A stretch of DNA of 64,000 nucleotides from Bradyrhizobium sp. SZCCT0231 (GTDB lineage: Bacteria; Pseudomonadota; Alphaproteobacteria; Rhizobiales; Xanthobacteraceae), in NCBI RefSeq assembly GCF_018130245.1, contig NZ_JAFCKP010000002.1, positions 124,001 to 188,000 of the forward strand, given 5' to 3'. The first letter of the stretch is position 1. Each line of letters opens with the position of its first letter. The translations under genes were made by a program, and so were the position numbers. Shown piece by piece: positions 1 through 9,491 of the stretch. The notes under the pieces were generated by a model, which was given only the letters and a program-made list of their open reading frames with translations, did no database searches and was not told the origin of the DNA.

Positions 1-1
1 G

Positions 2-490
<489 letters not shown>

Positions 491-507
491 CGCGGTCGCC
501 ACTTTCA

Positions 508-663
508 CCCTCCCCTGGAGGGGGAGGGTCGATCGCGCGCAGCGCGAGCGGGGTGGGGTGATCTCTCCACACGAACACTGTGGACGGGGAGGGACCTTCA
601 CCCCACCCCGCTACGCATTGCGCTACGCTTCATGCGTAGCGACCCTCCCCCTCCAGGGGAGGG
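508..663. repeat. Nested inverted repeat between convergent genes
   Basis: A 23-bp arm at 508-530 is the exact reverse complement of 641-663. Inside it, 14 bp at 548-561 pair with 598-611. The unit lies between the stops of pobA and the cyclase and could form a long cruciform or RNA hairpin ending both transcripts. It resembles the dispersed intergenic palindromes of Bradyrhizobium genomes; related but not identical units occur at 21844 and 56506. There is no U-run typical of an intrinsic terminator. Confidence 0.8.
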
Positions 664-677
664 TAAGAGGTGGACCG

Positions 678-2825
678 CTACTTCCCTTCCAGCGTATTGA
701 CCGGTGTCCAGTCCGGAGGCGGCGGAGCTTCCGTTAGCGCCTTCGCACGCTTGGCGAACAGAGCTGACGTCGGATCGATCTTCGCTACGCCTCCGAACGC
801 ATCGGCCGCCTTCGCAAACTCCCTCGCCCGCCAGCAGCGCAACCCCTCCGCGTACGCCGCGGCGACCTTCGCCTGCGCGACGCTCTCCGCGCCCCTCGCG
901 GCCAGCGGCTCGAATACCCTGATCGCCTCGCCGCGGCCCATCACCCTGATCGCATCGAGCTCGCGCCAGGCGAAAGTGTCGCCGGTCTGCGCGACCGTCG
1001 CTTCCGATGCCATGATCGCGGTGCCGTAATATTTGTTGGCGCCTTCGAGCCGCGAGGCGACGTTCACGGTATCGCTCATCACGGTGTAGTTGAAGCGGCG
1101 CCGCGAGCCGATATTGCCGACCACGGCTTCGCCGCTGTTGAGCCCGATGCGATGCGACAAGCCATGACCGGCGAAGGCGGGATTGCCGGCGTTGAGCTCG
1201 GCCAGCTTCTCGTGGCACTTCAGCGCGGCACGCACTGCGTTGCGCGCATGGGCGGGATCGTCGGCCGGCGCGCCGAACATCGCGACGATGGAGTCGCCGA
1301 TATATTTGTCGACGTAACCGCCATGGCCTTCGATGATGTCGGTCATGGCTGAGAGATATTCGTTCATCAGCGTGACCAGCTCGCCCGGCGTCATCGTCTC
1401 TGCGATCGAGGAGAAGCCGCTGAGGTCGGAGAAGAACATGGTGACGTTGCGCATCTCGCCGCCGAGCGCCGGCATCTTGCCGGAGGCGACCATGGTCTCG
1501 ATCACTTCGGGCGCGAGATAGAGCGCAAAGCTCTTGCGCAGGAAACGCTCGTCGCGATCGGCCAGCACGAAGCGATAGCCGATCATCATGGCGAGCGCGG
1601 CGAGGCTTGCGAGCGCAGGCTCGGTCAGCGGCAGCGCCAGCGCATGCACGAATGCGCCGACGGCGGCGGCTGCGTAGACGGCAGTGAGGGCGAGCCAGGC
1701 GATCACCGCGCCGCCGGGTGCGAGCATGCAGGCCGCGCAGGCGATGACCGCTGCGAGCGCTATCGTGAGAATGGTCCGCATGGGAAAGCCGAGCTCGGTC
1801 ACCGCGTCCTGCTCGATCAGGTTGCGGACCACGGTGGCATGCATGAACACGCCCGCAATGTCGCTGCGGGTCTTCTGTGCGGTGCTGGCAGGGGCAGGCA
1901 GGGCGCATCGTGACCCCCGCGAGCCGTCATATCCGCCGGACAGCCGCATCGAGGTGAGCTTGCGATCCTCGAAATTGAGGATGGTGCCGAGCAGCACGAT
2001 CTTGCCCTCGAAGGCGCGGCGGAAGAAGTCGGTGTCTCCCTTCTCGACACACGCGCGCAAATCGGCGAATGAGTAGGCCGGGACGTCGCGGCCAAGGCCG
2101 CGGAAATTGAGCGTGAGCGTGTTGGGCACCGCGCTCGGGATGGCATAGCCGGACAACGTCGCGCCGGACGGACCGATCTCGGGCTTGGTACCGAGCGCGC
2201 GCGCGGCAAGCTCGACCGCCATCGCCGGAACCGGCTTGCCCTCGATGGAGAAGCTCAGCGGCATCCGCCGGATCACGTCGTCGGGGTCGGTGTGGACGTT
2301 GAGAGCGCGGATGTTGTTCTTCACCGCCAATTGCTGCGCGCGATCGGGCCTGTCCGGATGGTCGTTGCTCAGGATTTCGCCGAGCACGAGCTTGCCGCTG
2401 TCGGAGAGTCGCCTGAGCGCAATCAGATAGTCGCGGTCAAATCCCCTCACACGGCTGCCGAACGACGCGTCGCCAAAGGGAATCTCCGACTGCTCGATCG
2501 AGCTCATGAAGATGACGTCGAAGCCGATCACCTTGGCCCCGCCCTCGGTGATGCTGCCGAGCACCCGGGCGATCTCGCGCGTCCAGGTCTGCGTCGGCGA
2601 TCCCTTGAAGGGTGGCGTGTCGTAGGTTTCGCCGTCGATCGCCACGACGACGACCGGCGACGTCGCGGGATCGCGGCGGTCGCCAATGATCTTGCCGCGC
2701 AGCGCCGTGAGGATGTCGAGGGAGAGACCTTGCAGCGCCCGAAGCGGTGGTGACGTGAAGACCGCGCCCGCAAGGAGCGCGATCAGGATCGCCGCAACGA
2801 TGTCCCGCCTGCCGATCCGCCGCAT
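678..2825 (-). CDS. CHASE2-domain adenylate cyclase
   Basis: A 715-residue membrane-bound class III nucleotide cyclase. One N-terminal membrane segment (about 9-28) precedes an extracytoplasmic CHASE2 sensor region (about 30-335). Two or three membrane segments follow (about 348-420), then a cytoplasmic catalytic domain (about 455-640). Metal-binding aspartates sit in FFSDLSGF (D467) and KYIGDSIVAMFG (D511). The preceding lysine and the SDTVNVASRLE motif (Asp585, Asn588, Arg592) favour ATP over GTP, so the product is probably cAMP. The FecR-like gene starts upstream on the same strand and ends 11 bp before this start, implying one operon. An unusual Ala/Ser/Arg-rich insert lies near residues 300-322. 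The ligand sensed by CHASE2 is unknown. Confidence 0.9.
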   Translation of the reverse strand: MRRIGRRDIVAAILIALLAGAVFTSPPLRALQGLSLDILTALRGKIIGDRRDPATSPVVVVAIDGETYDTPPFKGSPTQTWTREIARVLGSITEGGAKVIGFDVIFMSSIEQSEIPFGDASFGSRVRGFDRDYLIALRRLSDSGKLVLGEILSNDHPDRPDRAQQLAVKNNIRALNVHTDPDDVIRRMPLSFSIEGKPVPAMAVELAARALGTKPEIGPSGATLSGYAIPSAVPNTLTLNFRGLGRDVPAYSFADLRACVEKGDTDFFRRAFEGKIVLLGTILNFEDRKLTSMRLSGGYDGSRGSRCALPAPASTAQKTRSDIAGVFMHATVVRNLIEQDAVTELGFPMRTILTIALAAVIACAACMLAPGGAVIAWLALTAVYAAAAVGAFVHALALPLTEPALASLAALAMMIGYRFVLADRDERFLRKSFALYLAPEVIETMVASGKMPALGGEMRNVTMFFSDLSGFSSIAETMTPGELVTLMNEYLSAMTDIIEGHGGYVDKYIGDSIVAMFGAPADDPAHARNAVRAALKCHEKLAELNAGNPAFAGHGLSHRIGLNSGEAVVGNIGSRRRFNYTVMSDTVNVASRLEGANKYYGTAIMASEATVAQTGDTFAWRELDAIRVMGRGEAIRVFEPLAARGAESVAQAKVAAAYAEGLRCWRAREFAKAADAFGGVAKIDPTSALFAKRAKALTEAPPPPDWTPVNTLEGK

Positions 2826-2836
2826 CGCGCGGCCGT

Positions 2837-3505
2837 CTATTCGAGACGCAGCAGGCGGCCGATGATCGGGGTCGGCGACGAGGTGGCGCTGGCGTCGATC
2901 TGGAAGGTGTAGCGCTTGGCACCGAGAATGGCGAGATAGCTGCCGCCCGGGGTCAGTGACTTCCCGGCCTTGGCAAAGTCATAGAACTTGCCGCCGATCA
3001 TGGCATCGCCCTTGAGCGGCACACTGATCGTGGGTTCCTTGCCGTCGGTGCGCTCGATCACCAGCGTGCTGCCGGCTTTGGCTTGCACCAGTGGCGAGAC
3101 GCCGTAGAGCGTCGGCAGCTTGGCCGGCGCGCCCTTCGCGTCCGACCGCACGGTGCGGAAGGTCGTTGCGGCACTCTGGTTCGCCTCGCGCTCGGACAGT
3201 TTTGCCGCATTGGTGTCGCAGGGCACCTTTTCCCGCTTGACCTCGCCCAACTGCACGGTGCTCTGCTCGGCGCCGACCAGGACGACACCCTCGCTGATCG
3301 TCTCGCGCTGGCAGGATTTGAGGTAGCTCAGCGTGATGCTGGCCTTGGGTCCGAGCTTGATGATCTTGCCCGGCGCCACGTAGTCCATGAACGCGATGCC
3401 GTCGACCTTGCCCTGGACGTCCTCGACGATCGCGGCAGGAGTCTCCGCCAGAGCGGGGGCCGCAAGGCAGAAGGCGCCGACACAGGCGCCGATCAGGCTT
3501 TTCAT
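2837..3505 (-). CDS. FecR-like periplasmic domain protein
   Basis: About 222 residues with a clear Sec signal peptide (MKSLIGACVGAFCLAAPALA, cleavage after ALA). A FecR-type beta domain follows: a VEDVQGKV opening, an APGKIIKLGPKASITLSYL segment and a SEGVVLVGAEQ strand. Two cysteines remain in the mature protein (SCQRET and VPCDTN). I chose the ATG at 3505 because the signal peptide begins there; an in-frame ATG at 3517 and a longer frame to 3616 add only non-secretory residues. It is first in an operon with the CHASE2 cyclase 11 bp downstream. A periplasmic partner of the CHASE2 sensor is a reasonable inference but not shown. Confidence 0.75.
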   Translation of the reverse strand: MKSLIGACVGAFCLAAPALAETPAAIVEDVQGKVDGIAFMDYVAPGKIIKLGPKASITLSYLKSCQRETISEGVVLVGAEQSTVQLGEVKREKVPCDTNAAKLSEREANQSAATTFRTVRSDAKGAPAKLPTLYGVSPLVQAKAGSTLVIERTDGKEPTISVPLKGDAMIGGKFYDFAKAGKSLTPGGSYLAILGAKRYTFQIDASATSSPTPIIGRLLRLE

Positions 3506-3898
3506 GGGAATTCTCATCCAATTCGACGATGCTCGGGTGCCCCGTCCTGGTTCGATGCCTAGCAGCAGGGCGCCGGGGCAAGTGTGACCAGAATCACTCT
3601 CAGTTGTTGGTGCCACTTTAGCAGGAACAGGTTCAAACCGGCGACCGCAGAAAAGTGGAGCCGCGGCAAGATGTTGGGGGCTTGATCACGTCAGGCGCTC
3701 CTGCGCGCAGGCCAGCGCCTCCACGGGTGCGGATGTGCGTGTCCCGGATGCAATGTCTGGCGGGCTGCACCCGCTTGCATACAATTGCGCGAATTACCGG
3801 GGAATGTGACCCGTAGTTGTACGGATGCTCGCGTTAGGAGTTTACTCACTCGATTCGCGTCAAACGAGTAGCGGAATTTAGCAAAGGCGGGTGCAGCG
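3506..3898. other. Divergent intergenic region with hairpin
   Basis: 393 bp separate the leftward FecR-like gene from the rightward chemotaxis operon and must hold both promoters. A GC-rich hairpin lies at 3694-3719: outer 6-bp arms ggcgct/agcgcc enclose the 12-bp palindrome cctgcgcgcagg. An AT-richer stretch at about 3770-3880 is the likelier site of the chemotaxis promoter. I cannot assign -35/-10 boxes with confidence, and the short open frames here have no coding character. Confidence 0.5.
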
Positions 3899-4222
3899 AT
3901 GGCGCTCAATCCCATGGAGCCGAAGTGGTCGTTGCGGTTGCCCGCCGATTGCAGCATCGCGGCCATTCGCAACGTCTATGAGCTCATCCGCGAGGCATTC
4001 GGCCGCCAGGAACGGCTCGAGATCGACTGCTCCAGCGTCGACAAGGCCGACGTGACTTCGATCCAGCTTCTGCTGTCGACCGCCAAGACGGGCGAGGCTC
4101 AAGGCCGCCCGGTGGTCCTGACCTCCTTCTCACAGTCTCTGCGCAACACCCTTCGCCGCGCCGGCTTCGCCAGCGAGGCGCTGATCGATCAGCATTTCCC
4201 GCAAAAGAAAGATGGCATCTAA
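3899..4222 (+). CDS. STAS-domain protein of the chemotaxis operon
   Basis: A 107-residue soluble single-domain protein. The beta/alpha pattern, with LEIDCSSVDKADVTSIQLLLS at about 40-60, is that of STAS / anti-sigma-factor-antagonist folds; the loop carries T and S where phosphorylated serine sits in SpoIIAA proteins. It is first in the che operon, and its TAA overlaps the cheY ATG (TAATG at 4220-4224), so the two are translationally coupled. Rhizobial chemotaxis operons encode a small CheA-binding protein, CheS, near cheY, and this could play that part; the equivalence is my inference. It could instead be a switch protein in an unrelated partner pathway. Confidence 0.8.
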   Translation: MALNPMEPKWSLRLPADCSIAAIRNVYELIREAFGRQERLEIDCSSVDKADVTSIQLLLSTAKTGEAQGRPVVLTSFSQSLRNTLRRAGFASEALIDQHFPQKKDGI

Positions 4223-4587
4223 TGGCCACGATTCTGACCGTCGACGATTCCCCCAGCATCCGGCAGATGATCAAGGTCGTGCTCGAGCCGGCCGGTCACA
4301 AGGTGATCGAGGCCGGCGACGGCGCGCAAGGGCTCGCCAAGGCGCAAGCCGGCAAGCTCGACCTCGTCATCACCGACCTCAATATGCCCGTCATGAACGG
4401 GCTGGAGTTGATCCGCGCATTGCGCAAGCTGCCGAGCGCGGTCGGCCTGCCCATCGTGTTCCTGACCACCGAATCCAACGACACGGTGAAGCAGGAGGCC
4501 AAGAGCGCCGGCGCCACCGGGTGGATCACCAAACCCTTCAAGCCTGAACAGTTGCTCGCCGTGGTCGGCAAGCTGGTGCGCACATGA
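4222..4587 (+). CDS. cheY: Chemotaxis response regulator CheY
   Basis: A 121-residue stand-alone receiver domain that takes phosphate from CheA and acts on the flagellar switch or serves as a phosphate sink. All receiver landmarks are present: acidic pair D8-D9, phospho-acceptor D52 in VITDLNMP, Thr82/Thr83 in FLTTES, and Lys104 in ITKPFKP. It starts within the stop codon of the STAS gene and overlaps the cheA start by 4 bp (ATGA at 4584-4587). There is no output domain. It is the only CheY in this operon, and no cheZ or cheD accompanies it. Confidence 0.95.
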   Translation: MATILTVDDSPSIRQMIKVVLEPAGHKVIEAGDGAQGLAKAQAGKLDLVITDLNMPVMNGLELIRALRKLPSAVGLPIVFLTTESNDTVKQEAKSAGATGWITKPFKPEQLLAVVGKLVRT

Positions 4588-6650
4588 GCGCAATGGACCC
4601 GACCGAGGTCTTTCGTCAGGAAGCCAGCGAGCTCTTCGAAGTTCTTGAAGGGGCCTTGCTCGATCTCGGCCAGCGTCCCGACGACCGCGAGCTGGTCGAT
4701 TCCGCCTTCCGCGCCCTGCACACGATCAAGGGGTCGGGCGCCATGTTCGGCTTCGACAAGGTCGCCTCCTTCACCCACGAATTCGAGACCGCCTTCGACC
4801 GCGTCCGCAAGGGCGAGATCAAGCCGACGCAGGAGCTGATCTCGGTCGCGCTCGCCGCCAAGGACTACATCCGCACGTTGATCGAGGATCCGCAGTCGAC
4901 CGATGACATCATCGGCGAAGCCATCCTCGACGACCTCAAGCGCTTCGTCTCGGCCGACAAGCCCGTCGCTCCGGTCGCGGAAACGCCGCCGCTGTCGCCG
5001 GCCGAGAGCAAGCAGGTCGGCTGGCACCTGTATCTGGAGTTCGATTCCCACATCCTGCGCAACGGCTCGAATCCGCTCGACCTGCTCGAAGATCTCTGCA
5101 AGCTCGGCCCCTGCTTCGTCGTGCCTGTCACCGACGGCATCCCGTTCCTCGACGAGATGGAGCCGGAGGACTGCTACCTGAAATGGGACGTCAAGCTGCA
5201 CGCGGCCTGCGACAAGGACGCGATCGACGACGTCTTCATGTTCGTCCAGGACGAGATGAAGCTGACGCTCTCGCCGCTCGCGCATGTCGAAGCGCCTGCC
5301 CCGGCGCCGCTGTTCCAGCTCCTCGACGAGGAGCCGGCGCCCATCGCCGAGATGGTTGTGCCGATGGTGGAGGCCGTTGCCGCGCCGGTCGCCGAGCAGG
5401 CTGTCGCGAAGGCTGAGCCGAAATCCGAAGCCAAGCCGGAGCCGAAGTCCGAGGCCAAGCGTGAAGAGCGCGGCATCGCCACCGTTCGCGTCCAGGCCGA
5501 GCGCCTCGACGAACTGATGGACCGCGTCGGCGAGCTCGTCATCGCCCAGGCGCGGTTGAGCCAGCTCGCCGCCTCCGGCTCCGATCTCTCGATCAAGATG
5601 ATCGCCGAGGAGATCGAGCGCCTCGCTTCCTCCTTGCGCGACACCACGATGGGCGCCCGCATGGTGCCGATCGGCTCGCTGTTCGGCCGCTTCCGCCGCC
5701 TCGTGCACGACCTGTCGCGTGATCTGTCCAAGCCGGTCGATTTCGTCACCACGGGCGAGGATACCGAGCTCGACAAGACCATGATCGAGTGCCTGGCCGA
5801 TCCGCTGGTGCACCTGATCCGCAACGCCATCGACCACGGCATCGAAGACACCGTCACGCGCGCTGCCAACGGCAAGACCGAGCAGGGCCGCATCGAGCTC
5901 GCCGCCGTGCATTCCGGCGCGCAGGTGCTCGTCACCGTGAAGGACAATGGCGGCGGCCTCAACACCGCGCGCATCCGCGCCAAGGCGGAAGAGCAGGGGC
6001 TGATCGCGGCCGGCGCCGTGCTGAGCGATCACGAGATCCACCAGTTCCTGTTCCACCCGGGCTTCTCGACCGCGCAGACGATCTCGGCACTGTCGGGCCG
6101 CGGCGTCGGCATGGACGTGGTCAAGCGCACCATCGAGAACATGCGCGGCTCGATCGACCTGTCGACCAGGTCCGGCCAGGGCACCACCGTGACGCTGCGC
6201 CTGCCGCTCACGCTCGCGATCATCGAAGGCCTGCTGATCCGCGTCGGCGAAGGCCGCTACATCATTCCGCTGCCGGCGGTGGAGGAATGCGTCGAGCTGA
6301 CGGCCGAGGACGAGCGTTCGCGCGGCCGCAACTTCCTCAACGTGCGCGGCAACCTCGTGCCGTTCCTGCGCCTGCGCGAGCTCATGGCCGCGTCCGGCGC
6401 GCCCGACCGGCATCAGAAGACGATCATCATCTCGACCGGAGAGACCCGCGTCGGCCTCGTCGCCGACCAGATCATCGGCAACCACCAGACCGTGATCAAG
6501 TCGCTGTCCAAGCTTCACTCCGACGTCACCATCTTCTCCGGCGCGACGATCCTCGGTGACGGCACGGCGGCGCTGATCCTCGACGTCGCGCAGTTGGTCT
6601 CGCTGGCGCAGTCGAAGGTCGAGAAGCAGCATATCAACGAGGCGGCGTGA
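4584..6650 (+). CDS. cheA: Chemotaxis histidine kinase CheA
   Basis: A 688-residue soluble kinase coupling receptors to CheY and CheB. Domains in order: Hpt/P1 (about 1-110) with phosphorylated His46 in ALHTIKGSG; a central domain at about 135-235 (GWHLYLEFDSHI) before an Ala/Pro/Glu/Lys linker; P3 dimerisation (about 295-360); the P4 ATPase, with the N box LVHLIRNAIDHG (about 408-419), G1 DNGGG (about 454) and G2 GRGVGMD (about 505); and a CheW-like P5 (about 540-680). Length and order are typical. It overlaps cheY by 4 bp and its TGA overlaps the cheW ATG. No catalytic residue appears to be missing. Confidence 0.96.
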   Translation: MSAMDPTEVFRQEASELFEVLEGALLDLGQRPDDRELVDSAFRALHTIKGSGAMFGFDKVASFTHEFETAFDRVRKGEIKPTQELISVALAAKDYIRTLIEDPQSTDDIIGEAILDDLKRFVSADKPVAPVAETPPLSPAESKQVGWHLYLEFDSHILRNGSNPLDLLEDLCKLGPCFVVPVTDGIPFLDEMEPEDCYLKWDVKLHAACDKDAIDDVFMFVQDEMKLTLSPLAHVEAPAPAPLFQLLDEEPAPIAEMVVPMVEAVAAPVAEQAVAKAEPKSEAKPEPKSEAKREERGIATVRVQAERLDELMDRVGELVIAQARLSQLAASGSDLSIKMIAEEIERLASSLRDTTMGARMVPIGSLFGRFRRLVHDLSRDLSKPVDFVTTGEDTELDKTMIECLADPLVHLIRNAIDHGIEDTVTRAANGKTEQGRIELAAVHSGAQVLVTVKDNGGGLNTARIRAKAEEQGLIAAGAVLSDHEIHQFLFHPGFSTAQTISALSGRGVGMDVVKRTIENMRGSIDLSTRSGQGTTVTLRLPLTLAIIEGLLIRVGEGRYIIPLPAVEECVELTAEDERSRGRNFLNVRGNLVPFLRLRELMAASGAPDRHQKTIIISTGETRVGLVADQIIGNHQTVIKSLSKLHSDVTIFSGATILGDGTAALILDVAQLVSLAQSKVEKQHINEAA

Positions 6651-7111
6651 TGAACGGGAATTTGGCGGGCGAGCACCAGTCCGGCGCAATGCAGGTCGTG
6701 ATGATCGGCCTCGGCGAGGAGAAATTTGCACTCGACGCCGGTCTCGTGCGCGAGATCATAGATCCCGTCCCCGTCACCAAGGTGGCAGGCGCGCGCGCCT
6801 TCGTTCCCAGCGTGATCAACGTGCGCGGTAACGTCATTCCGCTCGCCGACCTGCGGATTCGCTTCGGCATGCCGCAGCTCGACAACTCGGCCGACACGCG
6901 CATCGTCGTCATCGAGCTCGAGATCGACGGGGAGCCCGTTCTGGTCGGCGTCACCGCCGACAAGGTCTACGAGGTCACGGAGATATCGCAGGCAGACGTG
7001 CAGCAGACGCCGCGCGTCGGCATGCACTGGAAGCCGGAGTTCATTCGCTTCATTGCGAAGTGGCGTGAAGAGTTCGTCATCGTTCCGAACATGGAACGCA
7101 TCCTGAATTGA
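6650..7111 (+). CDS. cheW: Chemotaxis coupling protein CheW (first copy)
   Basis: A 153-residue CheW domain adapter linking receptors to CheA. Typical strands are visible: MIGLGEEKFALDAGLVREI, then SVINVRGNVIPLADLRIRFG, and a C-terminal EFVIVPNMERIL. The ATG at 6650 overlaps the cheA stop (TGATG); the GTG immediately upstream at 6647 is an equally possible start that adds one residue. The first receptor gene begins 37 bp downstream. This copy differs substantially from the second CheW at 8943, so the two may have different receptor preferences. Confidence 0.93.
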   Translation: MNGNLAGEHQSGAMQVVMIGLGEEKFALDAGLVREIIDPVPVTKVAGARAFVPSVINVRGNVIPLADLRIRFGMPQLDNSADTRIVVIELEIDGEPVLVGVTADKVYEVTEISQADVQQTPRVGMHWKPEFIRFIAKWREEFVIVPNMERILN

Positions 7112-7148
7112 AATGAGGTCTCGGGCGAGACCGGGGTAGGGGCTGGAA

Positions 7149-8876
7149 ATGAGATTTACCGTCAAGGCAAAGCTTGCCAGTGCGTTCGGCGTGATCATCA
7201 TGCTCTCCATGGTCGCGGGCGGGGTCGCCTACATGAAGCTCGGCGACATGATGGCCACCGCTGACAGCATGGTCCTGCGCGCCGCGCGGATGGAGAAGGC
7301 AACGCAAATCGAGAAGGACATCCTGCTGCAGATTCGAGCGGAAAAGAACGCCATTCTGGCACTGGAGGGCGAGACCGACCGGTTTGGCGCCGAGGCGGCG
7401 AACATTCGCGAGGCGGCGGCGAAGACAAGGGAGGAAGTCTACGCCCTGGCAAGCGAGGCCGGCAGGAAGCTGCTCGAAAATTTTGCGAAAGCATATGCCA
7501 GGATGAATGCCTTCCAGGAAGACACTTTCAGGCTGGCGAAGAGCGACAAGGCCAAAGCGACCGAGCGCTCCATGAATGAGGGGCTTAAGATCTATTCAGA
7601 GGCGCTCGAGTCCATGGGCGCCTATGTTGCGAACACGAAGAAGCAGATGGCAGAGCAGGCCGTCCAATCGAAGGAGCAGGGACACCAGGCTCAGTTCCTG
7701 CTGATGACCCTGATCGGCGCCTCGCTTGCCGTCGCGATCGGGGCTGCGCTCTGGATCTCGATCTCGATCAGCCGATCGCTTGGACGCGCAGCCAGCCTTG
7801 CTGGTGCGGTGGCCGACGGTGATCTCAGCCAGACAATTTCCGACGCCAGCAACGACGAGATCGGTGACCTCGTCAAATCGCTCAACGCGATGGTCGATAA
7901 ACTCCGGCAGATCGTCTCCGAAGCTCTCACCGCGGTCCAGAACGTCTCGGCGGGCAGTCAGGAGCTTTCGGCCAGCGCCGAGCAGCTCTCGCAGGGTGCG
8001 ACCGAGCAGGCCTCGTCGGCAGAAGAGGCGTCGTCCTCGATGGAGGAGATGGCTTCCAACGTAAAGCAGAACGCCGACAACGCCAACCAGACGGAGAAGA
8101 TCGCGACGCAATCGGCCAAGGACGCCGAAGCCAGCGGCGGCGCGGTCGGCCGCGCTGTGGAAGCGATGCAGACGATCGCGGAAAAGATCACCATCGTGCA
8201 GGAGATCGCACGCCAGACCGATCTGCTCGCGCTCAACGCGGCGGTCGAGGCCGCGCGCGCCGGCGAGCACGGCAAGGGTTTTGCAGTGGTCGCCTCCGAG
8301 GTGCGCAAGCTCGCCGAGCGCAGCCAGGCGGCGGCAGCGGATATCGGCACGCTCTCGACCGAGAGCGTCAAGGTCGCGCAAGAGGCGGGGCAGATGCTGT
8401 CCAAGCTCGTGCCCGACATCAAGAAGACCGCGGAGCTGGTGCAGGAGATCACCGCGGCCTGCCGCGAGCAGGACGTCGGCTCGGCCCAGATCAACCAGGC
8501 GATCCAGCAGCTCGACAAGGTCGGCCAGCAAAACGCCAGCGCCTCCGAGCAGGTGTCCTCGACCTCGGAGGAGCTCGCTTCGCAAGCCGAGCAGCTCCAG
8601 TCCACCATCTCGTTCTTCCGGATCGAGCAAGCGACGCGCAAGGAGAATGCCGCGGCCGAGCCGATCGACCGCGCCGTCGGCCAACTCCGGGCCAAGGCTG
8701 CGGACATGAAGGCTGCGCACATGAAGGCTGCGCACATGGCGGCCGTCGATCGCGGCGCGAAGAAGCCGGCCCCGGTCCGCAAGCCGGCACGTGCGGTGAA
8801 AGTCGCCGGCGGCGGTGGCTTCGCCTTCGACATGCATGACGGCGAAGACGACCGCGACGCCGAGTTCCAGCGCTGA
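7149..8876 (+). CDS. Methyl-accepting chemotaxis protein, single HAMP
   Basis: A 575-residue transmembrane receptor. Membrane segments at about 9-28 and 186-206 flank a periplasmic four-helix ligand domain of about 155 residues. One HAMP domain (about 207-255, with [13 protein letters not shown]) leads into the methylation helices and the signalling hairpin ([20 protein letters not shown], then [20 protein letters not shown]). The tail is a Lys/Ala/Pro linker containing a short MKAAH repeat (about 518-530) and a conserved end, [22 protein letters not shown] in sense but interrupted here: GGGGFAFDM, then [12 protein letters not shown]. From the last HAMP helix onward it is nearly identical to the receptor at 9492 but lacks that protein's second HAMP. 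The ligand is unknown. Confidence 0.93.
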   Translation: MRFTVKAKLASAFGVIIMLSMVAGGVAYMKLGDMMATADSMVLRAARMEKATQIEKDILLQIRAEKNAILALEGETDRFGAEAANIREAAAKTREEVYALASEAGRKLLENFAKAYARMNAFQEDTFRLAKSDKAKATERSMNEGLKIYSEALESMGAYVANTKKQMAEQAVQSKEQGHQAQFLLMTLIGASLAVAIGAALWISISISRSLGRAASLAGAVADGDLSQTISDASNDEIGDLVKSLNAMVDKLRQIVSEALTAVQNVSAGSQELSASAEQLSQGATEQASSAEEASSSMEEMASNVKQNADNANQTEKIATQSAKDAEASGGAVGRAVEAMQTIAEKITIVQEIARQTDLLALNAAVEAARAGEHGKGFAVVASEVRKLAERSQAAAADIGTLSTESVKVAQEAGQMLSKLVPDIKKTAELVQEITAACREQDVGSAQINQAIQQLDKVGQQNASASEQVSSTSEELASQAEQLQSTISFFRIEQATRKENAAAEPIDRAVGQLRAKAADMKAAHMKAAHMAAVDRGAKKPAPVRKPARAVKVAGGGGFAFDMHDGEDDRDAEFQR

Positions 8877-8942
8877 TCAGCCGGTCCGGCTCTCATGCCG
8901 GACCGCATTCATTCGCCAACCTCCGGATCCTTGGACTGCATC

Positions 8943-9431
8943 ATGGCCGCAACCTCGCAATATCTGACGCTCGGGCTCGCCGGCGAGACGTTCGGCATCA
9001 GCATCCGCAATGTCCGTGAGATCCTCGACATGCGGCCGATCTCGCGGCTTCCGCACGCCCCGAGCTTCCTGCTCGGCATGATCGACGTGCGCGGCAGCGG
9101 CTATCCGATCGTCGACCTCCGGACCAAGCTCGGCCTGCCGAGCGTGCCGGCCACCGAAGCCACCCGCATCATCATCCTCGACGTGCCGATGAAGGACCGC
9201 CTGGTCGGCGTCGGCTTCGTCGCCGATTGCGTCTTCGAGGTCACCGACATCGACGAGCAGGCGATCGAGCCCATCCCCGAGGTCGGCGGCAAATGGCAAT
9301 CCGATTACGCCGCCGGCATCGGCCGTAAGGGCGAGAAGTTCGTCGTCATATTCGACCTCGCCAAGCTGATGGCGAACGACAAGATCCCGGAAGGGCGCGA
9401 TGCCGGCGCAGACGCGCCTCGCGCCGCCTGA
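8943..9431 (+). CDS. cheW: Chemotaxis coupling protein CheW (second copy)
   Basis: A 162-residue CheW domain protein. It has the core pattern YLTLGLAGETFGISIRNVRE, then LLGMIDVRGSGYPIVDLRTK, ending in EKFVVIFDLAKLM. I chose the ATG at 8943 because the CheW fold begins four residues later; an in-frame ATG at 8895 would add 16 residues without family similarity. It lies between the two receptor genes, 66 bp after the first and 60 bp before the second. It carries a short acidic, Ala-rich C-terminal extension (GRDAGADAPRAA). As with the first copy, its role is to bridge receptor tips and the CheA P5 domain. Confidence 0.92.
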   Translation: MAATSQYLTLGLAGETFGISIRNVREILDMRPISRLPHAPSFLLGMIDVRGSGYPIVDLRTKLGLPSVPATEATRIIILDVPMKDRLVGVGFVADCVFEVTDIDEQAIEPIPEVGGKWQSDYAAGIGRKGEKFVVIFDLAKLMANDKIPEGRDAGADAPRAA

Positions 9432-9491
9432 GTTTGCAAGAGTGAAGCGTGGTCACGCGTAAGCACCCCAATTCGAACCAACGAGACTGAC

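Noticed and set aside
598-1908. A 436-codon leftward frame in another phase of the cyclase gene
   Set aside because: Arg-rich shadow; the cyclase frame holds all catalytic motifs.
4296-6731. An 811-codon open frame antisense to cheY and cheA
   Set aside because: It mirrors the third-position GC bias of cheA, is rich in Arg/His/Asp/Gly with no domain, and the sense genes have complete motifs.
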